From Candidatus Thiodiazotropha sp. CDECU1 (GTDB lineage Bacteria; Pseudomonadota; Gammaproteobacteria; Chromatiales; Chromatiaceae), in the NCBI RefSeq assembly GCF_963455295.1, contig NZ_OY734020.1, positions 3,038,001 to 3,102,000 of the forward strand: a DNA stretch of 64,000 nucleotides, read 5' to 3'. Under the pieces are notes generated by a model that saw only the letters and a program-made list of their open reading frames with translations, searched no databases and had not been told where the DNA came from. Made by a program: the position numbers and the translations under genes. Positions within the stretch are counted from its first letter, which is position 1; each line of letters opens with the position of its first letter. Positions 43,753 to 52,900 of the stretch are shown here, one piece after another.

Positions 43753-44943
43753 ATGTGCCTGGATTACCTAAAAGCGAAACGTCATTCCCCTCCAAATCAA
43801 AGACGGCGTAAGCTGTGGGAGCTCGAGGAGCGCCTCCACTGCCCGGTGATAGGCACCTGTCTCAGCATCGATGATCTGAAACGGGTGTTTCGCCAATCCG
43901 GTGTGACGATGGAGGCGAAAGCCAGCGATTTTGACTATCACGTCACCCTGGCCCATGCTGCAAGTGAGAAGTCACGTGTAACCAAGAACCTGCAAAAAAT
44001 GTTGGACAAACGGTTCACTCGTCATATCAAAAGCATCTCCAAGGTGAACTGCGAGATGGAACTGGCGGCACACTGGGAACAGGCCCTGGCAGATGATGAG
44101 ATACCGGGCATGTTGTGGGCGCTGGTAACCCACCCCGCCTCAACCAAGACACTCTCGAACCAGGTATATGGGGAGGTTCACATGCTTTCCCATCTTTCAG
44201 GCCGCTCCCATCGCAAGGCCCTGGCGCAAATTCCCCTGCTTGAGGCGGAACGGGATTCCCTGGAGGAGATGCAGAAGAAACAACGCGCCATCAATGATGA
44301 ACAGCTGGCGGAACGGGATCTACGCATCAAAGAGTTGGAACAGCTGGTCACCAAGTTGCGTCAGGAGTTGACAGCCAGGGAGACGAAACAGACCAATCCC
44401 GAATCGTCCGTATTGCAAGATACACTGCAGCGTCAGCAGCGTAGAAACCAGTGGTTGACCAAGACTCTGGCAGCGACCAGACAGGAGCTCGATGAAGAGA
44501 GCGAAAGGGTCAGGGCGATGCAAGAGCTGTTACAGGAGAGTCGCGAGCAGTTGTCTGTCAATGAGAAGAACCTGGCTCAGTTGATGGAGCGTTTCAGACA
44601 TGACCGCCTGCAGGCACCGAGCCTGCCAAACCTTGCAGGACGCAGGGTGGTCTATATTGGTGGGCGCCGCTCGCTGGCACCCCACCTACGCTCCTTGGTG
44701 GAGGGGTGCCAGGGGGACTTCATCCATCATGACGGCGGGGTTGAGGATAGCCGCGCCAATCTGGACAGCAAGTTAGCTGGCGCCGATATGGTGTTTTGCC
44801 CCATCGATTGTGTCAGTCATGACGCCTGCCTGCGGGTAAAACGCTGTTGCAAACGCACCAATGCCACCTTTGTACCGCTGCAAAGCTCGGGGGTGTCAAG
44901 TCTTCTCAATGGATTGCAGAAAGTGACCAAACAGTTGGCGTAA
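43753..44943 (+). CDS. DUF2325 family protein with central coiled coil
   Basis: About 396 residues from the ATG at 43753; the frame is open further upstream, but that part overlaps the preceding gene in another frame. The N-terminal 120 residues are unassigned. Residues about 160-300 form a long charged coiled coil. The C-terminal 100 residues are DUF2325: GRRVVYIGGRRSLAPHLRSLVE, FIHHDGGVEDS, ADMVFCPIDCVSHDACLRVKRCCKR, with several cysteines. The family is unstudied, but it is often found beside iron or phasin-like genes. It probably forms a two-gene operon with the small upstream gene. Confidence 0.83.
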   Translation: MCLDYLKAKRHSPPNQRRRKLWELEERLHCPVIGTCLSIDDLKRVFRQSGVTMEAKASDFDYHVTLAHAASEKSRVTKNLQKMLDKRFTRHIKSISKVNCEMELAAHWEQALADDEIPGMLWALVTHPASTKTLSNQVYGEVHMLSHLSGRSHRKALAQIPLLEAERDSLEEMQKKQRAINDEQLAERDLRIKELEQLVTKLRQELTARETKQTNPESSVLQDTLQRQQRRNQWLTKTLAATRQELDEESERVRAMQELLQESREQLSVNEKNLAQLMERFRHDRLQAPSLPNLAGRRVVYIGGRRSLAPHLRSLVEGCQGDFIHHDGGVEDSRANLDSKLAGADMVFCPIDCVSHDACLRVKRCCKRTNATFVPLQSSGVSSLLNGLQKVTKQLA

Positions 44944-44987
44944 ACAGAAAATCCCCCACAATCATTGGCAGGGATCCAGCATGCGAA

Positions 44988-45455
44988 TCACATCTGGGAT
45001 TGGAGATAGTTTGGTAAGCCGATTTTGTCGATCAGCCCCAGCTGTTTTTCCAGCCAATATGCATGATCCTCTTCTGTATCCTCCAACATCACCTCCAGGA
45101 TCTCACGGCTCTGAAAGTCCCGTTCTGTTTCGCAGACAGCAATCGCTTCTTTCAGGGCGGCGATGACTTCATACTCTACATCCAGATCGTATTTCAGCAT
45201 GGAAGGCACATCACTGCCGATACGAAGACCGTCCTGTGCGGAGAGATCGGGGGTGGTTTCCAGAAACAGCAAGCGTTTGATCAATGCATCGGCATGCTGG
45301 GTCTCATCTTCCATCTCGTGGTTGATCCGTTCGTAGAGCTTGCTGAGTCCCCAGTCATCGTACATACGGGAGTGGGTGAAGTACTGGTCTCGGGCGGCCA
45401 GTTCACCACGCAGTAATTTTTGTAGCTGCGCAATTACTTTTTGATTACCTTTCAT
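44988..45455 (-). CDS. bfr: Bacterioferritin, ferroxidase-type subunit
   Basis: 155 residues, the standard Bfr length. All ferroxidase ligands are in place by alignment with E. coli Bfr: E18, E51, H54, E94, E127 and H130. The haem-binding methionine at position 52 is replaced by threonine (sequence DETQHAD). It would therefore oxidise iron but not bind the inter-subunit haem. It lies 14 bp after a second Bfr gene with the opposite pattern, so the two likely co-assemble into one 24-mer. SD AGAGAATCC is weak. Confidence 0.93.
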   Translation of the reverse strand: MKGNQKVIAQLQKLLRGELAARDQYFTHSRMYDDWGLSKLYERINHEMEDETQHADALIKRLLFLETTPDLSAQDGLRIGSDVPSMLKYDLDVEYEVIAALKEAIAVCETERDFQSREILEVMLEDTEEDHAYWLEKQLGLIDKIGLPNYLQSQM

Positions 45456-45469
45456 GTGGATTCTCTCCG

Positions 45470-45934
45470 CTAGATTTGTGACTGAAGATAGTTTTGCAGA
45501 CCGCTCTTATCGATCAGCCATTGCTGAGCCTCGAGCCAGTCGATATGTTCCTCTGTCTCCTCCAATATCTTTTCGAGGATCTCTCGAGAGGCATAGTCCT
45601 GGGCCTTTTCACATGTCCCAATGGCCTCCACAAGCACAGCTCGCACCTCCGACTGAAGCATCAGATCGTTGCTCAGGATCTCAGGTACATCCTCACCAAT
45701 GTAAAGTTTGCCAAGGTCCTGTAGATTAGGCAGTCCTTCCAAAAGCAGTATCCGCTCAATCAGATCATCCGCCAGCTTCATCGCCTGAATGGAGAGTTTG
45801 TATTCGTGTTGATTGAGGGAAGTCAGCCCCCAGTTCTTGATCATGCGCGCATGTAGAAACAACTGATTTATGGTTGTGAGCTGCCCATTCAATACAGCAT
45901 TGAGTGTTTGATTGATTACCGGATCGACCTTCAT
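45470..45934 (-). CDS. bfr: Bacterioferritin, haem-binding subunit lacking ferroxidase ligands
   Basis: 154 residues with clear Bfr sequence ([38 protein letters not shown]). Met52, the axial haem ligand, is present, but the di-iron ligands are lost: position 18 is Gln, 51 Ala, 54 Leu, 94 Gln and 127 Thr. Only H130 remains. It should be catalytically silent for iron oxidation yet able to bind haem. Paired Bfr subunits of this sort are known in Neisseria and Magnetospirillum. It is the first gene of the pair, divergent from bfd. Confidence 0.92.
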   Translation of the reverse strand: MKVDPVINQTLNAVLNGQLTTINQLFLHARMIKNWGLTSLNQHEYKLSIQAMKLADDLIERILLLEGLPNLQDLGKLYIGEDVPEILSNDLMLQSEVRAVLVEAIGTCEKAQDYASREILEKILEETEEHIDWLEAQQWLIDKSGLQNYLQSQI

Positions 45935-46037
45935 TAGTTACCCCTGCTTTTCATCTATACACGCTCATGGAGAGAGAAAAGAAATCAGTATGCTACTCAG
46001 AATTGCAGTACTGACTCAGCTTGAATTTCTGTTCTTG

Positions 46038-46060
46038 TAAATGATAATGATTTGCACTAG
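46038..46060. promoter_or_regulatory. Fur-box-like site between bfr and bfd
   Basis: AAATGATAATGATTTGCAC contains the core of a Fur box. It lies between TTGTAA (46035-46040) and TAGTAT (46058-46063), a plausible bfd promoter with 17-bp spacing. Low-iron induction of Bfd, which releases iron from Bfr, would be expected. Confidence 0.68.
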
Positions 46061-46105
46061 TATTTGCAATAAATAACGGATCAGCGAACGGGAAAGGCTA
46101 AATTT

Positions 46106-46312
46106 ATGTACATTTGTGTCTGTCACGCGATTACAGATAACGACATCAGGAATGCAGCGGGAAACGGTATCTCATCCTTGGAAGCATTGAGCGATGAGCT
46201 CAAGGTGGGCACTTGTTGCGGCCGCTGCAAAGAGTGCGCGAACAAGGTATTACAGCAATCATTGATGGAGAGCTGCAGCATGGGGTATTGCAATATGGGA
46301 AGCGCCGCATGA
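46106..46312 (+). CDS. bfd: Bacterioferritin-associated ferredoxin
   Basis: 68 residues. The [2Fe-2S] ligands fall at the Bfd positions C4, C6, C38 and C41 (MYICVCHAI and CCGRC). The family reduces the haem in Bfr and mobilises stored iron. It is longer at the C-terminus than E. coli Bfd (64) and has extra cysteines in the SCSMGYCNMG tail. It is divergent from the two bfr genes and preceded by a Fur-box-like site. Confidence 0.93.
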   Translation: MYICVCHAITDNDIRNAAGNGISSLEALSDELKVGTCCGRCKECANKVLQQSLMESCSMGYCNMGSAA

Positions 46313-46452
46313 AACCGGATTCATACAGCAAAGCACGGAATTCGCCCCAGATGCACACCTTTTTGATTCGACTATTCCGCTATATGTCACCACCCACGAA
46401 TATTAAACTGCGACATCGCAGTCTTATCCGAAAATTGGCAAATCAGCGTTGA
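46309..46452 (+). CDS. Possible small protein coupled to bfd
   Basis: A 47-residue frame whose ATG overlaps the bfd stop codon (ATGA). It is basic (RLFRYMSPPTN, LRHRSLIRKLANQR). The overlap is typical of coupled genes, but nothing else supports it and no family is recognised. Confidence 0.3.
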   Translation: MKPDSYSKARNSPQMHTFLIRLFRYMSPPTNIKLRHRSLIRKLANQR

Positions 46453-46561
46453 TATATCCTGCTGGCATAGGTAGCCAGGGATGCAAGTCTATCCATCATC
46501 CCGAATATCGTTGTCGATAAGCTACCCTGCAGGGATTTCGTGAGCTTGAAAAAAGCACAAA

Positions 46562-46590
46562 AAAAAAGCCCGCCAATGGCGGGCTTTTCT
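46562..46590 (-). terminator. Rho-independent terminator of sat
   Basis: On the minus strand the stem AAAGCCCGCC/GGCGGGCTTT (46565-46574 and 46578-46587) with a 3-nt loop is followed by a run of T residues (A7 or more on the plus strand). It lies about 20 bp after the sat stop codon. Confidence 0.9.
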
Positions 46591-46608
46591 CTCGATCCCG
46601 ATGCGTTA

Positions 46609-47793
46609 TTAGATTGACTGGTAATAGTCGATCAGGATCTGCGCCACTTCGGGGCGTGAGAACTCCTTGGGTGGAGCTTTACCCTGCCCCAGCATCTCCC
46701 GCACCTTGGTGCCGGAGAGGAGGACGAAGTCCTCTTTCTCGTGATCCGGGGCTTCGCACATCATCACTACCTTATCCAGCTTCTTCGACCAGGCGGTGTG
46801 GTCGGCCTTGAAGATCTCGATCTCCAGGGCGCCGGCAGGCACCTCATCCTCGAAGATGGTCTGGGCGTCGAAGGCGCCGTAGTAGTCACCCACACCGGCA
46901 TGGTCACGACCGATGATGAAATGGGTGGCCCCCATGTTCTGGCGGAAGTAGGCATGCAGTACCGCCTCACGGGGTCCGGCATAGAGCATGTCGAATCCGT
47001 AACCGGTGACCATGGCGCTGTTGGGTGGGAAGTAGAGCTCCACCATCTTGCGGATCGCCGCATCACGGACCGGTGCGGGGATATCACCCGGCTTCAGCTT
47101 ACCCAGCAGCATGTGGATCACCAGGCCGTCGCAGCCGAGTCGATCCATCGCCATGTGGCAGAGCTCCTCATGGGCCAGATGCATCGGGTTACGGGTCTGG
47201 AAGGCGACGATCTTTTTCCAGCCATGCTCCTGAATCTCGTTGCGAATCTCCACCGCGGTACGGAAGGTATCGGGAAAATCGCTCTGGAAATAGGAGAAAT
47301 TGAGTACCTGGATAGGACCGGAGACGGCGATCTTTCCCTGGCCGTTGAATGCCGCCACGCCTGGATGCTCGCTGTCGTCGGTGCGATAGACCTTGTCGGT
47401 CATGATCGCCATCTGTTGGTCGCTCACCTCTTCGATGGCCTCGATATCCATCACCGCCAATACCGGATTGCCCTCCACGTTCGGATCCCTGAGGGCGATC
47501 CGTTTGGCATCACCAATGGCATCGGTACTCTCCAGCAGGCAGAGCACAGGCACCGGGAAGAAGCTGCCGTCCGTCAGGGTCATCTTTTCCGCGGCACCCA
47601 TGGCATCGGCTACGGTCATGTAACCTTTCAACGGACTGAAATACCCCGCCCCCATCATCACCGCGTTGCCGGCGGCCTGAGAGCTGATCACCACCGACGG
47701 CAGGGATTCAGCCTCATGGGTGAGTTTGTGATGGGTATCGGGATCGTAGACAAACAAAGGTTGTAGTTCCGCGGAACCGACTGGGTTGATCAT
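46609..47793 (-). CDS. sat: Sulfate adenylyltransferase (ATP sulfurylase), monomeric Sat type
   Basis: 394 residues. The N-terminal PUA-like domain is followed by the catalytic domain with AFQTRNPMHLAHEELCHMA (the QTRNPxHxxHE motif) and IIGRDHAGVGDYYG. This is the homo-oligomeric Sat found in dissimilatory sulfur metabolism and in some assimilatory pathways, unlike CysDN. In sulfur-oxidising bacteria it works in reverse, making ATP and sulfate from APS. No aprAB or dsr genes are in the window, so direction is inferred. It stands alone and is closed by a strong terminator. Confidence 0.94.
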   Translation of the reverse strand: MINPVGSAELQPLFVYDPDTHHKLTHEAESLPSVVISSQAAGNAVMMGAGYFSPLKGYMTVADAMGAAEKMTLTDGSFFPVPVLCLLESTDAIGDAKRIALRDPNVEGNPVLAVMDIEAIEEVSDQQMAIMTDKVYRTDDSEHPGVAAFNGQGKIAVSGPIQVLNFSYFQSDFPDTFRTAVEIRNEIQEHGWKKIVAFQTRNPMHLAHEELCHMAMDRLGCDGLVIHMLLGKLKPGDIPAPVRDAAIRKMVELYFPPNSAMVTGYGFDMLYAGPREAVLHAYFRQNMGATHFIIGRDHAGVGDYYGAFDAQTIFEDEVPAGALEIEIFKADHTAWSKKLDKVVMMCEAPDHEKEDFVLLSGTKVREMLGQGKAPPKEFSRPEVAQILIDYYQSI

Positions 47794-48117
47794 GACGTTT
47801 CGTCTCCTTCGTTGATCGCTTAATCAGTTTGACCGGCCCAGTCAGAGAGTACCAAGCCTGCCCTAAGCCTTTACTAGTGAGTCAGTTATCTCATCCGCTT
47901 CTGCAGAAAAGCTCATGAGGGAATTTGGAAAAACCTAATAACTAACTGTTTTTATTAATAATATTTGATATGCTTCGTGCCGAGCATATTTCAAACAGGC
48001 AATACACTACCACAACGAGGAGTTATCCAACCCCATTAATTTTTTATGTGCTCAGTAAAATATCTGCTTTCCAAGGATTGGCATACTTCCCTCCGCGCCA
48101 AAGCCGCAAGTGGCACA
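47794..48117. other. Intergenic region between recD and sat
   Basis: 324 bp without a convincing gene. It must contain the sat promoter on the minus strand, but I cannot place a clear -35/-10 pair. The stretch 47940-47970 is AT-rich (TTTTTATTAATAATATT). Confidence 0.4.
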
Positions 48118-49947
48118 CTAACCGGGTTTGCCGGCAAGCAGATCGGGCAGCCCACTGCTACGTTGCATGGGGTGGGCGATCGCCGCTTCGAAGATCCCAT
48201 CATCACCGACCAGGGTGAACCGCTGCTTCGAGCGGGTGATCGCGGTATAAACCAGTTCGCGACACAACACCGGATTCCACTGATCCGGTAGCTGCAGTGC
48301 GACCGCCTGAAACTCCGATCCCTGACTCTTGTGTACCGTTACCGCGTATACCGTCTCGCAATGGGGCAACCTGGCGGGTGAGATCCATCGGGTCTGACCA
48401 TCACTGCCCTGAAAGGCCACGGCCAACTCATGCTTCTGTTCAGGATGGGGCAGGACTATGCCTGTCTCACCATTATAGAGATTGAGCTGATAGTCATTGC
48501 GCGACAGCATCACCGGTCGCCCCGGATACCAATCGTTGTGATCCTCGATATGCCCGCTCCTGATCAGTTCCCGGGTGATGGCGCTGTTCAAAGCATTGAC
48601 GCCGAACGGACCCTCGCGCAGCACACAGAGTAGGCGGAATTCATACAGCAGGGCGAACAGGGCGTGCACAGGCGCCCCCGCCCTGACCGCCTGAAACAGC
48701 CTGGTAAAATGAGTTGCAACCAGGGTGGTCACATCAGTACCGGGCTCTATCCGGCCTACTTCATCACCACCATGCTGTAGCAGCTGTCGCGCCCCTGGCG
48801 CGTCACCTCCATTGACCGCCTTGGCCAGCTGTCCCAAGCGGCTCTCGGGATCGAAGCGAAAACTCTGTTTCAGCTCGATAACACTGTTTCTCAGCTCACT
48901 GGTAGACGCCTCCCCGACCCTCACCGGCTGCATGGTGATCTCCCTCAATTGTCGTGCGAAGTCATCATCCGGCCCATCGCACCCGGCACACAGATCGCCC
49001 ATCACCGACCCCGCCTCCACCGAGGCCAGTTGATCCCGATCTCCCAGCAGCACCAGGCGCGCAGTGTCAGGCAGGGCCTGCAGCAGTTTGGTCATCAGTG
49101 CCACGTCCACCATGGATGCCTCATCCACGATCACCACATCCAGCAGCAGGGGATTTTCCCGATGGTGGCGAAAACCGGTGCCGGATCGATGCATGCCCAG
49201 CAGTCGATGCAGGGTCGATGCCTGTTCCGGTATCGACGCCAACTGCTGTTGTGAGAGGGGAACTGAGACCTTGGCCTGCTGGATCGCCTGCTGCAAGCGG
49301 GCCGCGGCCATGCCTGTGGGCGCAGCCAGGGCGATGCGCAACGCCTCGCCACCTGGCAGCTGGCGCAACAGTGCCAGCAGGCGAAGCACAGTGGTGGTCT
49401 TACCGGTACCCGGTCCACCGGAAATGATGGTGAGGGGGCAAAGGATGGCTGTGGCAACGGCAAGTTTCTGCCAATCGATACCCGACTGACCGTCAGGAAA
49501 CAGCCTCCCTAAGGCCTGCTTGGCCCCCTCCCGGTCAACCTCATGCGCGACACTTCTGGCACGTTGCAGCAGGGAATGCCCCAGACGCTGCTCATAGTCC
49601 CAGTAACGATGCAGATAGAGCCGGTTCCGGGTGTCGAGAATCAGGGGCTGCCATGCACCGGGTTGACCGATGATGCCGCTTTGATGCAACTCGGCCTTCC
49701 ACTCCGCCAATCCTGGGGCCTGCATCCTTATCTCCGGATCATCGAAAAGCGTGTTCCCTGCAACTTCGTTCAGATCGAGACAGACATGCCCGTCACCGGT
49801 GGCCCGGCTGGTGAGTGCGATCGCCAGTGCGAGGGATTGTGATGGGACCGCTGCCTCTGACAGCAGATACTCGGCAAGATGCAGATCAAGATTGTTGAGC
49901 AGCTTGTGCCGGTGCAGCGCGCGTAACAGGGTATCAGGACGACTCAT
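48118..49947 (-). CDS. recD: Exodeoxyribonuclease V alpha subunit (RecD)
   Basis: 609 residues, normal for RecD. Superfamily-1 helicase motifs are clear: Walker A ISGGPGTGKTTTVLRLL (about 177), motif II VVIVDEASMVDVALM, the GDRDQLASVEAGSV segment, and motif VI VYAVTVHKSQGSEFQAV with YTAITRSKQRFTLVG. It is the 5'-3' helicase of the RecBCD enzyme, which processes double-strand breaks and degrades foreign DNA. Its start overlaps the end of recB by 14 bp. Confidence 0.95.
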   Translation of the reverse strand: MSRPDTLLRALHRHKLLNNLDLHLAEYLLSEAAVPSQSLALAIALTSRATGDGHVCLDLNEVAGNTLFDDPEIRMQAPGLAEWKAELHQSGIIGQPGAWQPLILDTRNRLYLHRYWDYEQRLGHSLLQRARSVAHEVDREGAKQALGRLFPDGQSGIDWQKLAVATAILCPLTIISGGPGTGKTTTVLRLLALLRQLPGGEALRIALAAPTGMAAARLQQAIQQAKVSVPLSQQQLASIPEQASTLHRLLGMHRSGTGFRHHRENPLLLDVVIVDEASMVDVALMTKLLQALPDTARLVLLGDRDQLASVEAGSVMGDLCAGCDGPDDDFARQLREITMQPVRVGEASTSELRNSVIELKQSFRFDPESRLGQLAKAVNGGDAPGARQLLQHGGDEVGRIEPGTDVTTLVATHFTRLFQAVRAGAPVHALFALLYEFRLLCVLREGPFGVNALNSAITRELIRSGHIEDHNDWYPGRPVMLSRNDYQLNLYNGETGIVLPHPEQKHELAVAFQGSDGQTRWISPARLPHCETVYAVTVHKSQGSEFQAVALQLPDQWNPVLCRELVYTAITRSKQRFTLVGDDGIFEAAIAHPMQRSSGLPDLLAGKPG

Positions 49948-52900
49948 CGCTGTGCGCCTCGATCAACTGGTCCAGGGCCTCTATGAAATCGACTGAGGGC
50001 CGTTCAGCCACCACGCCCAGACGCGCCCCGCTACGGGGTTGCATGCCACGCAGAAACAGGTAGTAGACACCTCCAAAATGGCGCTCATACTCATACTCGG
50101 GAAGACGCAGCTTGAGATAACGATGCAAGGCCAGGGTGTAGAGCAGGTACTGCAGGGGATAGTGGTGCTCGATCATCGCCGCCATCAAGGCCCGGGGATG
50201 GTAGTCGCTGTAACCCTTGCCCAGCCAGTTCGACTTATAGTCGGCCAGATAAAAACAACCATCCACCTCGAAGATAAGATCGATATAGCCCTTGATATAA
50301 CCATCCACCACAGTGGCGTGGAGTTTGCCAAGACCGTCGATCAGTCCATCGACATTGGAGAAACGGTGCTGTTGCGCCAGTGCCGCGATCGCCTTCGGCT
50401 GCAGGGATCGGGCCGGGAAATAGAACTCCATCTCATTCAACCGTTGCTCCGATCCAATCCGACTCAGGGTCAAGCCTGCTACATTGATGGGTGTCTCCAC
50501 GACCTCTCTCAACCACGCCACCACCACACTCGTCCAACGGCTGTCGATGGCATGCAGCAGCAGCTTCTCCTCCACCAGGGCCTCCACCGTCTTCCCCCCG
50601 GTCTGGGTGAAGTCCAGCTCCTCCAGGATCCCATGCAGGCAGCTGCCGGGCCTCGAGCCGCGGGGGAAGCCATGTACGTTTAATCCCTGACTGGTATCTT
50701 GCGGCTGGTTGAGGATCGCTGCCGGGGCATCGTAATCGGGTCTGTCTTCATGCTGTCCCGCCACCAGGGAGGAGAAACTGGCCACACTGCGCCGCGGGGT
50801 GATGGATGCGGAAAAACGTCTCGGCGGCAACAGTTCCGGCGGCAGGGACAGGCAGAGTTGTGCCGCCTCTCCCTGCTGGGGCAAGGCTGAGATATGGATG
50901 CTTCCCTGGCTGGCTGCGGCCAAGGCCTGTAACTGCTGCGCATCTTGCTCGGCAGTGAATCTCTTGAGCTGTTGCTGCCAATGCACCAGGGAGTGGGCAC
51001 AATCAGCTTGATTGGTTGTGTGCAATAACCAGGCGAAGGCCGAGGGCCGGCTCTGCTTCAACCATCCCCAGGGCAGATAGCAGCGATAGCGGGGACGGGT
51101 CAGGGCCACATACAGCAGACGCAGGTTTTCCGCGAACACCTCCTCCCGGAAATAGGCCTGGTTGGCATAAAAGGCATCTGATCCCAGTTCCAGCACCGCG
51201 GCATAGTCTTCCTCCGGATCGTGGAAGAGAAAGGGTCTGTCGTCGGCCCTTGCCTCACCCTCATCCCAGACAAAGGGACAGAAGACGATGCCATATTCCA
51301 ATCCCTTGCTATGGTGCAGGGTGTCGATCTTCACCAACTCCCCGTCGCTCTCCAATCGCAGCAGGCGCTCATCGTCCTGGGATGGAGACTGACACTGGCG
51401 GGCAAACCACTTCACCAACCCCTCCATGCCGGCATGGGCAGTGGTGTCATGTTGATGCAGCAGTTCCAGGAGATGATAGAAGTTGGTCAGGCGGCGCTCT
51501 CCGTCCCTGAACTCGAGGAGTCGGTTCTCTATGCCCATATCAATGGAGAGGGCCCTGATCATGGCCATGAAACCCTTGTCCCGCCAGGCGCGGTGATAGT
51601 GGTAGAAACGGTTGAACATCCTGTTTTGCAACCCATCGTCCCGGTTCAACTCATCGATGGTGGCGCCGTCCCAACCCAACATGGATGTTGCCAGCGCGGC
51701 TCGAACCAGCTGCCCCCGGTGGGGCTCCAGCAGGGCGATCAGCAAGCGTTGCAACTGCTCTGCCTCATGACTCCAGTAGACACTCTGCTGACTGCCGTGA
51801 ACCGCGGGTATGCCATACACCCGCAAGGCGTGTGCTATGCGTGAGGCCTGATCATGGGTACGCACCAAAACGGCGATATCACCGCCGCACAGGGGTCTCT
51901 CTCCGATATGCGCCTGATCCTGGGCAGATAAGGTCAACAGGCGGGCGATCTCAGCGGCGGTGGCATCCGCTACCGACTGGCGGATCGCTTCGATCCCCGC
52001 CTGTTGGTCGAAGCCGAGCTGCCAGATCTGGAATGGTGCCTGGTTACCGTGCTTGATCTTCAATGGGGGCAGCTCCCGGTCCGCCGCCGCGACCGCTTCG
52101 AAACCGATGCGCGGCTCGAAGAATGGCCGCTGGGATCGGCCGAACAGGGTATTCACCGCCTGTACCAATCCGGGCGTGGAGCGCCAGTTGATGTCCAGGG
52201 TATGGTGGGTCGCGCCTGTCTCCTCCCTGGCGCGCAGATAGGCGAACAGATCGGCGCCGCGGAAACTGTAGATCGCCTGTTTTGGATCCCCCACCAGAAA
52301 CACCGGTTGCCGGCTGTCGCGGTAGATTTGACTGAGGATCTGATACTGTACCGGATCGGTGTCCTGAAACTCGTCCACCAGGGCAGCGGCATAGCGGCTG
52401 CGCAACAGGCCCGCCAAGTGGTCACCACTCTGCACCTGCAAGGCGGCGTGCAGTTGCAGCAACAGGTCGTCATAGGACCACTCCCCCGCCTCGGCCTGAC
52501 GTCGCGGCAACTCAACCAGAAGATAGTCATGGAATGACTTCTGCCAGGCCACCAGGACCTTGTCGAAGGCGTCGGCGCACTGTTCTATGCTGGCAAGATA
52601 ACGGGAAAAAAGAGCAAAGAAGGGGTGTTGAGGGGCCACCTGGCCTGGTTTCACCGCCGCCTCGATACTCTCCGGTGTAAACCGCTCGGCCTTATCGAAG
52701 GGCCTTGCATAGGGCGTCCCCAGCAGCCATTGATCCATTTTCGCACCCCAGCCCTCTACCCAGACCTGGCGGTAGACATTCCCCTTCATCACCTGGCTGT
52801 CGCCCAGCAGGGCGAGGATACGATTGCGTTGATCCTGCCACAATGCATTGACTTCGGAGCGCAGCTCAAGGGCCTGCTGTTCCAGTTCCTGCAAGCCTTC

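Noticed and set aside
46741-47766. 341-residue plus-strand frame rich in His and Gly
   Set aside because: It is the shadow of sat, whose catalytic motifs are unmistakable.
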